A stretch of DNA of 6,340 nt. Origin: Mageeibacillus sp. UBA1257 (GTDB taxonomy: Bacteria; Bacillota; Clostridia; UBA1212; UBA1257). The stretch lies in the NCBI GenBank assembly GCA_002308775.1, contig DBVT01000056.1, forward strand, positions 5,234 to 11,573. The letters are read 5' to 3'. Each line of letters starts with the position of its first letter. Position 1 is the first letter of the stretch. The position numbers and the translations under genes are program-made. The notes beneath the pieces are model-generated. The model did no database searches and was not told where the DNA came from. It worked only from the letters and a program-made list of their open reading frames with translations. Of this stretch, positions 1 through 5,930 are shown in pieces.

Positions 1-489
1 GAGTTTCAGCATGTTAAGCCCGGCAAAGGCGCTGCTTTTGTCAGAACAAAAATGAAGAATGTCATCACAGGCGCGACGATCGAGCGTTCGTTCAACCCTA
101 CTGACAAATTCCCCACCGCCCACATCGACAAGAGAGATATGCAGTATCTCTACAAAGATGAGGACGTTTACAATTTCATGGATCTCGAAACTTACGAGCA
201 GATCCCGATCACGGCCGAAACAGTAGGCGACGCTCTCAAGTTTGTTAAAGAGAACGAGATCTGCAAGATCCTCTCCTTCAAGGGCAACGTTTTCGGAATC
301 GAACCTCCGATCTTCGTTGAACTCGAAGTAATCGACGCAGAACCCGGAGTCAAAGGCGACACGGCAACAGGCGCGACAAAACCCGCAACAGTCGAGACAG
401 GCGCACAGGTCAAAGTGCCTCTCTTCATCAACCGCGGCGACAGGATCAGGATCGACACACGTACAGAGTCCTACATGGAAAGAGCATAA
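1..489 (+). CDS. efp: Elongation factor P, 5'-truncated by window edge
   Basis: Elongation factor P binds ribosomes between the P and E sites and relieves stalling at polyproline stretches. The frame is open from base 1 and reads EFQHVKPGKGAAFVRTK at once. This is the end of the N-terminal KOW-like domain with the tip loop KPGKGAAF; the second Lys of that loop (window residue 9) is the position that is post-translationally modified in many bacteria. Two OB-type domains follow, starting near MQYLYKDEDVYNFMD, and the protein ends with the family signature GDRIRIDTRTESYMERA. In-window length is 162 residues. The family is about 185 residues, so only about 23 N-terminal residues and the start codon lie outside. 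The Met at base 52 is internal to the conserved domain, not the start. The gene is followed 17 nt later by a CD1247-like gene on the same strand, probably co-transcribed. Identification is near certain; the modification chemistry cannot be read from this sequence. Confidence 0.97.
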   Translation, partial: EFQHVKPGKGAAFVRTKMKNVITGATIERSFNPTDKFPTAHIDKRDMQYLYKDEDVYNFMDLETYEQIPITAETVGDALKFVKENEICKILSFKGNVFGIEPPIFVELEVIDAEPGVKGDTATGATKPATVETGAQVKVPLFINRGDRIRIDTRTESYMERA

Positions 490-506
490 GTTTCCGGAGG
501 TGTAAG

Positions 507-905
507 ATGGGATTTTTAACTGAAAGAGCAAGTTATCTGCGCGGTCTCGCCGACGGTCTCAGGATCGACGACAAGAGCGACGAAGGCAGATTGTTAAAAG
601 AAATTATCGAACTTCTTGACGACATCGCAGGATCAGTCGAGGATCTCGAAGAACTCCAAAGAGATATGGAAGACGAAGCTGCCAACACGGACGACCGTCT
701 GAACGATCTTGAGGATGAAGTTTTCGGCTACGAAGAAGAGGAAGACTGCTACTGCCCTTACTGCGGCGAGTACATCGACCCCGAAGAAGCAGAACTCAAC
801 GAAGACTGCACAGCCATCATCTGCCCCTCATGCGGCAAAGAGATCGAACTCGAAGACGATGAAGACGATGACCTCGACTACTCCCCCGAGGACGAAGGCA
901 AATAA
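507..905 (+). CDS. CD1247-type acidic zinc-ribbon protein, function unknown
   Basis: A 132-residue protein resembling the CD1247 N-terminal-domain proteins of Clostridia; the role of that family is not known to me. Residues 1-70 look helical, with a conserved-looking start (MGFLTERASYLRGLADGL) and a heptad-like stretch around 28-70 that could form a coiled coil. Residues 81-110 hold a zinc ribbon with two CPxCG knuckles (Cys83/Cys86 and Cys106/Cys109); Cys81 and Cys101 are extra cysteines. The tail after 110 is almost purely acidic. By my count 49 of 132 residues are Asp or Glu against about 10 Lys/Arg, so the pI is very low. There is no signal peptide or membrane segment, so it is cytoplasmic. 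The start is supported by GGAGG at 496-500, 6 nt before the ATG. It lies directly after efp and before a terminator. A link to translation or transcription is only a guess from context. Confidence 0.88.
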   Translation: MGFLTERASYLRGLADGLRIDDKSDEGRLLKEIIELLDDIAGSVEDLEELQRDMEDEAANTDDRLNDLEDEVFGYEEEEDCYCPYCGEYIDPEEAELNEDCTAIICPSCGKEIELEDDEDDDLDYSPEDEGK

Positions 906-936
906 CGCAGATCAATTGAAATCGGTAAAATGACAA

Positions 937-971
937 CTCGCCCGGAGAACTGATCTCCGGGCGAGATTTTT
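937..971 (+). terminator. Rho-independent terminator between convergent operons
   Basis: A perfect 12-bp inverted repeat, CTCGCCCGGAGA (937-948) and TCTCCGGGCGAG (954-965), encloses a 5-nt loop (ACTGA). One A and then TTTTT (967-971) follow. It lies 31 nt after the stop of the CD1247-like gene and ends the efp unit. On the minus strand the same hairpin is followed by TTGTCATTTT, a weaker T-rich stretch, so it may also stop transcripts from the facing peptidase operon, whose stop codon is about 45 nt away. Confidence 0.92.
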
Positions 972-1010
972 GTCCTATATTGACATTCGGTCAATTCAAT
1001 CTTCGAGCCG

Positions 1011-2105
1011 TCACTTTATCTTCAATTCCTTATCAAAGAATGTCATGAGGTGCAGCTTGCCGTTCTTGACGCAGGCGAGGTCTTCGATGCGGACTCCGCC
1101 GAGATCCGGAACGTAGATGCCGGGCTCAACGCTGAAGACCATTCCTTCTGTGAGAGGCGTCTCTCCGCGGAGATTGACATAAGGATCTTCATGGATCATG
1201 ATGCCGACTCCGTGGCCGAGGCCGTGGCCGAAATATTTTCCGAAGCCGTGCATTGAGATATAGTCGCGGGCGACTGCGTCGAGTTCTTTTCCCGTCATGC
1301 CGACTCTAAAGCTTTCGATCGCTTTCTGCTGGGCGTCATAGACGATCTGATAGATCTCGCGCATTTTACTGTTCGCGCTGCCGATGAAGAAAGTTCTCGT
1401 CATGTCCGCGTCATAGCCTTTGTATCTTGCGCCGAAGTCGACAGTGACCGCCTCGCCTTCTTCGAGTTTCTTTTCCGTGGCAGTCCCGTGGCACATCGAA
1501 CCTCTTATGCCTGACGCGACGATCGTTGTGAAAGCGACTCCGTCAGCGCCGTATTTTCTCATATTGTACTCGAGCAAAGCGGCTGCTTCGATCTCTGTCA
1601 TACCCGGTTTTACAGCTTCGTATGTTTCTGCAAAAGCGACGGATGAGATCCTGCATGCCTCTTCGATCTTTGCGAGCTCGTCTTCGGATTTTACGACGCG
1701 GAGACCTTCGGTGAAATTGCCGATGCCTGTGAATTTGATGTTCGGAGCTTCTTCGGCAAGTGATTTTACCCAGGTGTAGAGGATCGTTTCGTCTTCAAAA
1801 CCGACGGAGCGAAGACCCTTTGAAAGCATGAGATCTGCCGTTGCGGGCATAGAGTCGCTTCTCATATTGATATGCTCGTAATCGGGACATTCGACGATGA
1901 CCTGCTCGTTGTAGCGAAAATCAGTAAGGATGAACTGCTCTTTTTTCGTGATCAGCAAAGTCGCGTCCCCGTAGCCTGTGAAGCCCGAAAGATAGAAAAC
2001 GTTCTCCTGCGATGTGTAAAATACGGCGTCAAGCGCCTTTTCATCCATGAAATCGCGAACTTTCGCGATTCTTTTTATACTTTCTTCGTGCGTAGCTCTT
2101 TTCAT
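1011..2105 (-). CDS. Xaa-Pro aminopeptidase, M24 family
   Basis: A 364-residue cytoplasmic metallopeptidase of the M24B group (aminopeptidase P/prolidase-like; B. subtilis YqhT type), expected to release the N-terminal residue before proline or to split Xaa-Pro dipeptides. Residues 1-135 form the creatinase N-terminal domain (VFYLSGFTGYGDATLLI, then LTDFRYNEQ). Residues about 142-360 are the pita-bread catalytic domain. The expected dinuclear metal ligands are all visible: Asp223 (VDFG), Asp234 (DADMTRTF, the usual 11-residue spacing), His298 (GHGLGHGVG), Glu327 (VEPGIY) and Glu341 (VRIED). His206 (CHG) and His305 (IHEDP) match the substrate-side histidines. Length is normal for the short Firmicute form. 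The ATG overlaps the yqeG stop by 4 nt (ATGA); AAGGA at 2120-2116, inside the last yqeG codons, is the likely RBS. It is the last gene of the aroK-aroQ-yqeG operon. The choice between PepP-like and PepQ-like specificity cannot be made from sequence alone. Confidence 0.94.
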   Translation of the reverse strand: MKRATHEESIKRIAKVRDFMDEKALDAVFYTSQENVFYLSGFTGYGDATLLITKKEQFILTDFRYNEQVIVECPDYEHINMRSDSMPATADLMLSKGLRSVGFEDETILYTWVKSLAEEAPNIKFTGIGNFTEGLRVVKSEDELAKIEEACRISSVAFAETYEAVKPGMTEIEAAALLEYNMRKYGADGVAFTTIVASGIRGSMCHGTATEKKLEEGEAVTVDFGARYKGYDADMTRTFFIGSANSKMREIYQIVYDAQQKAIESFRVGMTGKELDAVARDYISMHGFGKYFGHGLGHGVGIMIHEDPYVNLRGETPLTEGMVFSVEPGIYVPDLGGVRIEDLACVKNGKLHLMTFFDKELKIK

Positions 2106-2599
2106 AAGATACCCATCCTTTTTAAATATTTATGTTCCGTTTTTCTCTTTATGTGCGTATACCAGGGCTCCGAATCCGGATCGACGGGCTTTACGAGCAC
2201 TGTGTACGCCCCGAATTTGTTGCCGCATTGTATATCCGTAAAAATCTGGTCGCCGACGACAGTTACTTCAAAAGGCAGCAGGCAGAGCTCTTCCGCTTTC
2301 CTGCGAAGCTTCCGAGTTCCCGGTTTGCCGGCCTTGCCGCAGTAGATGACAGACGCCTTTTCGGCGTATTTTTTTGAGCGTCCGTTGCCCGCGTTTGAGA
2401 GTATGCCGATAATCAGACCATCGTTTTTGAGACGCTCAAAAAGCGCTTCCGCCTCCGATGTCGGAGTGTCCGTGCCGAATGGAGCGAGTGTATTGTCAAT
2501 GTCAAAAAAAACAGCTTTGATCCCTTTTTCTTTTAATTTGCCCGCGTCTATTTCAAACGCCGATTCGAGAAACAGATTGGGTTTCAAATATTCGTTCAC
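2102..2599 (-). CDS. yqeG: YqeG-family HAD-IIIA phosphatase
   Basis: A 165-residue HAD-superfamily phosphatase of subclass IIIA (no large cap), YqeG type. Related proteins include the mitochondrial phosphatidylglycerophosphate phosphatase group, but the substrate of bacterial YqeG is not settled. Motif I is FFDIDNTL with nucleophile Asp33 and acid/base Asp35; motif II is Ser68-Asn69 (ILSNAGNG); motif III is Lys92 (GKAGKPG); motif IV is VGDQIFTDI with Asp117 and Asp122. The opening KPNLFLESAFEID and the late stretch VKPVDPDSEPWYTHIKR also fit the family. The start is a GTG (2599-2597) whose last bases form the aroQ stop (GTGA overlap); the reading gives GTG AAC GAA. AAAAGGAG at 2617-2610 lies within the last aroQ codons and serves as RBS. 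The overlaps on both sides suggest translational coupling. In B. subtilis yqeG sits elsewhere, beside yqeH and the shikimate dehydrogenase gene, so a tie to aromatic synthesis genes recurs in another form. Confidence 0.93.
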   Translation of the reverse strand: MNEYLKPNLFLESAFEIDAGKLKEKGIKAVFFDIDNTLAPFGTDTPTSEAEALFERLKNDGLIIGILSNAGNGRSKKYAEKASVIYCGKAGKPGTRKLRRKAEELCLLPFEVTVVGDQIFTDIQCGNKFGAYTVLVKPVDPDSEPWYTHIKRKTEHKYLKRMGIL

Positions 2600-3045
2600 T
2601 TTTCAAGCGCTCCTTTTAAAATCTCAAGCGCCTCGCGGTAGCCGTAAAATCCTTTTCCTTTGACTGTCGCGATGCTGACGGGCGAGATGACCGAAAGTTT
2701 GCGGAAGTCTTCTCTCTTCGAGATATCGCTTATGTGGACTTCGACAGTCGGTATCTGAACGGCAGAGAGCGCATCGGCGATCGCATAGCTGTAGTGCGTG
2801 TAAGCGCCGGGATTTATCACGATGCCGTCGAATTTGCCCAGAGCGTTCTGGATCTCGTCTATGATCGCTCCCTCGTGGTTTGACTGGAACAATGTCACGC
2901 CGAGTTTCAGCGGAAGAGCGCTCATTTTGATGAAATCGCAAAGATCCGCATATGAATCGTTACCGTAGATCGCCGGTTCCCTGATTCCGAGCATATTTAG
3001 GTTCGGACCGTTTATAACGAGTATTTCGAACGTCTTTTCAGCCAT
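2596..3045 (-). CDS. aroQ: 3-dehydroquinate dehydratase, type II
   Basis: Catalyses the third step of the shikimate pathway, 3-dehydroquinate to 3-dehydroshikimate, as a cytoplasmic dodecamer in characterised members. The 149-residue length is typical. Visible motifs: NGPNLNMLGIREPAIYG with Arg22 and catalytic Tyr27; INPGAYTHYSYAI with Asn78 and His84; EVHISD with catalytic-side His104; and REDFRKLS with Arg111. The substrate loop usually reads H-I/L-S-N; here Asp replaces that Asn (HISDISKRE), a modest variant probably seen in other Clostridia. The C-terminal region KGKGFYGYREAL matches the family end. The ATG at 3045 is preceded by AGGTGG (3056-3051), which overlaps the aroK stop codon TAG (3056-3054); the gap between the genes is 8 nt. 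It stands between aroK and yqeG in one operon, in line with aromatic amino acid synthesis. Confidence 0.97.
   Translation of the reverse strand: MAEKTFEILVINGPNLNMLGIREPAIYGNDSYADLCDFIKMSALPLKLGVTLFQSNHEGAIIDEIQNALGKFDGIVINPGAYTHYSYAIADALSAVQIPTVEVHISDISKREDFRKLSVISPVSIATVKGKGFYGYREALEILKGALEK
2610..2617 (-). promoter_or_regulatory. RBS inside the aroQ end, for the yqeG GTG start
   Basis: AAAAGGAG on the minus strand lies within the last codons of aroQ (Lys-Gly-Ala), 10 nt before the GTG of yqeG. It decides in favour of a GTG start overlapping the aroQ TGA. Confidence 0.75.
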
Positions 3046-3053
3046 TTTACCAC

Positions 3054-3866
3054 CTATTTTTCGATGATCTGCTTTATTTTTTCGACAGCTTCTTCCCTGT
3101 TCTTGTCATTCTCGACTTCGACGTCGGAATATTTTCTGTACAGCGGAAGCCTGAATTTGTACGTCGCGATCAGCGCTTCGAGGCTCGTGTTTTTGAACAG
3201 CGGTCTCTTGTTCATCACGTGAGGCGGCGTTGTGACAAGGTTGTAAAGCGATCTGTGAACGAAAACAACATAGCTGCCCTCGTGCCTGAGATGCTCTATC
3301 GTTTCATCCCTTGTAACAGCTCCTCCGCCTGTCGCGATGATCGCTTTGTCCGTTTTACCGAGTTCTTTTGCGGCTTTTGTCTCGAGCTCTCTGAATTTGG
3401 CTTCTCCGTCCTCCTGAGCGAATATCTCCGGAATGGTCTTCTGCGCCATTGTCTCGATATATTCATCCATGTCGTAAAATGTGTAATCGAACGAAGCCGC
3501 GAGAGCCCTGCCGATCGACGTTTTACCTGAGCACGGCATGCCGATCAGGACCACGCGGCTGTATTTGCACTCGAGCGACGGTCTCGGAGCTTCTGAGACC
3601 GTGCCGCCGTCCTTCACCGTATGGATGTCGCTGTCAGAAGCGTACAGATCGTTTATATCTGCCGCAGGGGCGTTTTCCTCCGTTTTTCCGGCATGATCAT
3701 CCGCTGATTGAGTTGTCGTCCTTCGGACGAATGTCGTTCGCGGCACAGCTGTTCTGCCCGGTACAACTGTGATATTTTCGCCCCTTTGAACGACTTTTCT
3801 CACAACAGCAACGGGTTTCGCATGCTCTTTCTCTTCAGTATTCTCTGTTTTTCTTTCTTCGTCCAC
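3054..3866 (-). CDS. aroK: Shikimate kinase with ~100-residue N-terminal extension
   Basis: Phosphorylates shikimate at the 3-hydroxyl using ATP, the fifth step of the shikimate pathway. Residues 101-270 are a complete kinase domain: Walker A GMPCSGKTS (109-117, Lys115), YDMDEYIE with Asp132/Asp134, FRELE with Arg159, ATGGGAV with the shikimate-binding Gly180-182, the LID arginine in KRPLF (Arg221) and Arg239 in FRLPLYRKYSD. Usual shikimate kinases are about 165-175 residues, so residues 1-100 are extra. They are charge-patterned: 1-17 mixed charged, 18-53 basic and rich in V, R and T (VVRKVVQRGENITVVPGRT), 54-100 acidic and low in predicted structure. The extension appears real because its GTG start has an excellent RBS (GGAGGT, 3878-3873, 6 nt away), and I see no Met between residue 1 and Met110, which lies inside the P-loop. 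The kinase call is firm; the extension is of unknown role. First gene of the aroK-aroQ-yqeG-peptidase operon. Confidence 0.95.
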   Translation of the reverse strand: MDEERKTENTEEKEHAKPVAVVRKVVQRGENITVVPGRTAVPRTTFVRRTTTQSADDHAGKTEENAPAADINDLYASDSDIHTVKDGGTVSEAPRPSLECKYSRVVLIGMPCSGKTSIGRALAASFDYTFYDMDEYIETMAQKTIPEIFAQEDGEAKFRELETKAAKELGKTDKAIIATGGGAVTRDETIEHLRHEGSYVVFVHRSLYNLVTTPPHVMNKRPLFKNTSLEALIATYKFRLPLYRKYSDVEVENDKNREEAVEKIKQIIEK

Positions 3867-3872
3867 AGGGGC

Positions 3873-3878
3873 ACCTCC
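3873..3878 (-). promoter_or_regulatory. Strong RBS fixing the aroK GTG start
   Basis: On the minus strand the sequence reads GGAGGT, then GCCCCT, then GTG GAC GAA. The near-perfect Shine-Dalgarno match with 6-nt spacing supports a GTG start at 3866 and therefore translation of the N-terminal extension. Confidence 0.85.
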
Positions 3879-3897
3879 GTCGTTTCGTGCGGGTCTT

Positions 3898-3927
3898 TAG
3901 ATAGAGTAGCGGATGATCTGTTTTCAA
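3898..3927 (-). promoter_or_regulatory. Possible weak promoter for the aroK operon
   Basis: On the minus strand TTGAAA (3927-3922, five of six to the -35 consensus) is followed after 18 nt by TATCTA (3903-3898), a poor -10. A start near 3891 would leave about 24 nt of leader before the aroK GTG. The 61-nt gap after the glycoside hydrolase gene shows no terminator hairpin, so read-through from that gene is an alternative source of transcription. Confidence 0.25.
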
Positions 3928-5487
3928 TTAAAACATTCTCTTCATTCCGAGTCTCTTCATCTCTGCGAGAGTCTCGTTTCTCGGAAATTCGAAGTCTACC
4001 GGATGCTCGTAAGCGTCCCAGTTGTACAGTATCTTTTCGGGTACAGTCCGTTTGTCGGGAGCGTTTCCGAAAACTCTCGGGATCTTGCAGACCGTCTTCG
4101 CGGGGATCCTCTCAGGCGGGAATTCGTCGAGATATTTCTTAAGAGCGGCAAATCTCTTGCCGTATTCGTTCGGTTTGTCATTGTAGTCAAGGACGCCCGG
4201 AGTCTTCTGATCGGGACTGTTTCCGAGGAACCAGAGTTGGAAGCCCGAAACGTGACCCGCGAGGAATTTTACCGTTCTCTCTACGACGTCTGCCGTCTCT
4301 TCCCAATCGGGTACGACATGGCCGAATTCCTCAACTAAGCACGGTTTGCCGAAATTGTTGAATCTTGCGTAAAGCAGGCACTCTCTGAGCCTTCTCGTGA
4401 TGTCCTCTTCGTTCGACTGATGCGCCGCGTGGAAATCCTTCGGAAGCTCCGGACGATAGATAAGATAGTCAAATTCGGTGTAAACGTGAAGCGTAACAAA
4501 GTCGAAATTGTCCAGTTCTCCGCTGCCGATGCCGCAGTGCTTCCATGCGAATCCCTCAGTCGAAATACCGCCCTGATCCGGATGGAGTCCGATGGTGATC
4601 ATATGCTTCTTGTCGATCGATCTGATCGCGTCAGTCTGATTTTTAAGGAAGAAATACGAAACGCACTCCTTGAAATCGTTAAAATCTGATATTTCCTGAA
4701 TGCTTTCGGAATATCTTCCGAGTCCTCTGTACCATTTGATCTCCGGTTGATTTATCTCGTCATAGTCTCCGAAAGATGTTCCCCACGATCTGTTGAGCTC
4801 GTCTATCGTCTTATATCTGAATCTGAGCCATCTTCTGTAGGGTTCGAGAGCGTACCGGTCCTGGAATTTCCAGAAGCTTGAGCCTTCAGCCACTCCCCAG
4901 TTCCCCGCGGGGAGATAAAGTTCTGTCGCGAGGTTGTACGCAAACAGTCCGGGTCTTCCCTTGCAAACCTTCGCGATGATCTTCCAGACCTGCTGATAGA
5001 TGTAAAATGAATCGAGTTTTCCCGGCTCTTCGCATCCGAAGAATGTTCCGCCTTCGTGGAACCATTTTGAGCCGTTCATGCACCATTCGGTAAGAGTGAG
5101 CGATACGTAAACGCCCGTTTCTTCAGCGATATCCATAAGTTCCTTCAGCCTGTCCGGGAAAGAAGGAGTCATCTCTCTCAGTTTGAATTTTCCGGGCACC
5201 TGCGGATCCGCGGCTACCAGAGGGCAAGCAATAAACACCTTAAGGACATTCATATTGCATTTTTTTGCGCCTTTGAATACACTTTTTATCCTCTTCGGAT
5301 CCCACTCGTCTGACGCGATAACGTGCAGCGATTCCTGGAATTTTCCGGGAACATCATGGTATTTTCCGTTTTCATCCTTCTCCCTGACCGGGATCCTGTA
5401 GTTCATATTCGCTCCAAACGGGTAAAATCTCTCCCCGCTCTCAGTTTCAAAATTCCAATGATCCTTCGCAACTCTGATAAATTCCAT
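3928..5487 (-). CDS. Clan GH-A glycoside hydrolase, family unassigned
   Basis: A 519-residue TIM-barrel protein that I recognise as a retaining clan GH-A glycosidase but cannot place in a numbered family. It starts with a GH5-like opening (FYPFGANMNYRIPV, 21-34). Residues 207-249 resemble the GH42-type insert (YRRWLRFRYKTIDELNRSWGTSF). Expected barrel landmarks: TLTEW on strand 3 (131-135), acid/base candidate Glu189 in YNLATELYLP on strand 4, LHVY (333-336, the H-x-Y of strand 6), nucleophile candidate Glu387 (or Glu386) in CLVEEFG on strand 7, and Trp419 in FQLWFLGN on strand 8. The residue before the acid/base Glu is Thr rather than the usual Asn. There is no signal peptide, so it probably acts inside the cell on short oligosaccharides or glycosides taken up; the substrate is unknown. 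The ATG is preceded by AAGGAGG with 8-nt spacing. No transporter or regulator gene is adjacent. The 3' neighbour is aroK, 61 nt away. Confidence 0.85.
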   Translation of the reverse strand: MEFIRVAKDHWNFETESGERFYPFGANMNYRIPVREKDENGKYHDVPGKFQESLHVIASDEWDPKRIKSVFKGAKKCNMNVLKVFIACPLVAADPQVPGKFKLREMTPSFPDRLKELMDIAEETGVYVSLTLTEWCMNGSKWFHEGGTFFGCEEPGKLDSFYIYQQVWKIIAKVCKGRPGLFAYNLATELYLPAGNWGVAEGSSFWKFQDRYALEPYRRWLRFRYKTIDELNRSWGTSFGDYDEINQPEIKWYRGLGRYSESIQEISDFNDFKECVSYFFLKNQTDAIRSIDKKHMITIGLHPDQGGISTEGFAWKHCGIGSGELDNFDFVTLHVYTEFDYLIYRPELPKDFHAAHQSNEEDITRRLRECLLYARFNNFGKPCLVEEFGHVVPDWEETADVVERTVKFLAGHVSGFQLWFLGNSPDQKTPGVLDYNDKPNEYGKRFAALKKYLDEFPPERIPAKTVCKIPRVFGNAPDKRTVPEKILYNWDAYEHPVDFEFPRNETLAEMKRLGMKRMF

Positions 5488-5517
5488 TTTAACTTCCTCC
5501 TTAATGAGATCTGCAAA

Positions 5518-5545
5518 ACTATATGCCTTATGGTTTTTCTTTCAG
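5518..5545 (-). promoter_or_regulatory. Likely sigma-A-type promoter for the glycoside hydrolase
   Basis: On the minus strand CTGAAA (5545-5540, four of six) is followed after 16 nt by TATAGT (5523-5518, five of six to TATAAT). A start near 5511 would leave a leader of about 24 nt containing the AAGGAGG site. The -35 box overlaps the stop codon of the HIT gene. I see no hairpin terminator in the 54-nt gap, so some read-through from alaS-HIT is possible. Confidence 0.4.
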
Positions 5546-5886
5546 ACTATTCTCTCGCCCATGTCTCCGCCGGCGAGGATGTGATAGTGGAGATGGGGTA
5601 CGCTCTGTTTCGCGTCCCTGCCGCAGTTATTGATCACTCTGAATCCGTTTTCACAAAGGCCTTCCTGACGGGCGATGTTGGCGATCGCGAGCTGGATACC
5701 GCCGAGAAATTCCTTGTCTTCCGAGCCGAAACCGAGCACGCTGGAAACGTGCTTTTTCGCAGCCACAACGATATGCACCGGCATCTGCGGAGCGATATCC
5801 CGAAAAGCGAAACAGTAATCGTCTTCATAGACTTTCTTTGAGGGGATCTCCCCTTTGATGATCTTGCAGAAAATACAGTCGTCCAT
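5542..5886 (-). CDS. HIT-family (HinT-like) nucleotide hydrolase
   Basis: A 114-residue histidine-triad protein. HinT-type members hydrolyse purine nucleoside phosphoramidates and aminoacyl-adenylates in the cytoplasm, usually as homodimers. The triad is HLHYHIL (His98, His100, His102), preceded by NNCGRDAKQSVPH. The N-terminal CIFCKIIKGEIPSKKVYEDD carries Cys4/Cys7, which in zinc-bearing members bind the metal together with histidines (His46 is a candidate). Length fits the family. The frame is open further upstream to 6048, but that part lies inside alaS in another frame and has no family similarity. The Met at 5886 starts the conserved block MDDCIFCKI and has AGAGG 8 nt upstream. It follows alaS by 44 nt on the same strand with no terminator seen, so co-transcription is likely. 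Confidence 0.95.
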   Translation of the reverse strand: MDDCIFCKIIKGEIPSKKVYEDDYCFAFRDIAPQMPVHIVVAAKKHVSSVLGFGSEDKEFLGGIQLAIANIARQEGLCENGFRVINNCGRDAKQSVPHLHYHILAGGDMGERIV

Positions 5887-5930
5887 CGTAAAAACCTCTT
5901 TCCTTTTTCTTAAATGCTTAAGACGCTTTA

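Noticed and set aside
709..933. 74-codon open frame within the CD1247-like gene
   Set aside because: It is a +1 shadow of the acidic gene: the repeated GAA/GAC codons give Lys/Thr-rich nonsense, and it has no RBS.
979..995. Small hairpin ATTGAC-ATTCG-GTCAAT downstream of the peptidase gene
   Set aside because: The 6-bp stem is AT-rich and no T run follows on the minus strand; too weak to call a terminator or operator.
1872..2345. Plus-strand open frame of 157 codons opposite the peptidase and yqeG
   Set aside because: Antisense to two firmly identified genes, crosses their junction, and has no RBS or domain.
3913..4338. Plus-strand open frame of 141 codons opposite the glycoside hydrolase end
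   Set aside because: It lies opposite a gene with clear family motifs; no RBS, no recognisable domain, composition typical of an antisense shadow.
5323..5841. Plus-strand open frame of 172 codons across the HIT and glycoside hydrolase starts
   Set aside because: It spans two real minus-strand genes and their promoter region; no RBS and no recognisable protein features.
5909..5922. Inverted repeat CTTAA-ATGC-TTAAG between alaS and the HIT gene
   Set aside because: Only 5 bp of stem, AT-rich, and followed on the minus strand by an A run rather than a T run, so not a terminator; no evidence for an operator.
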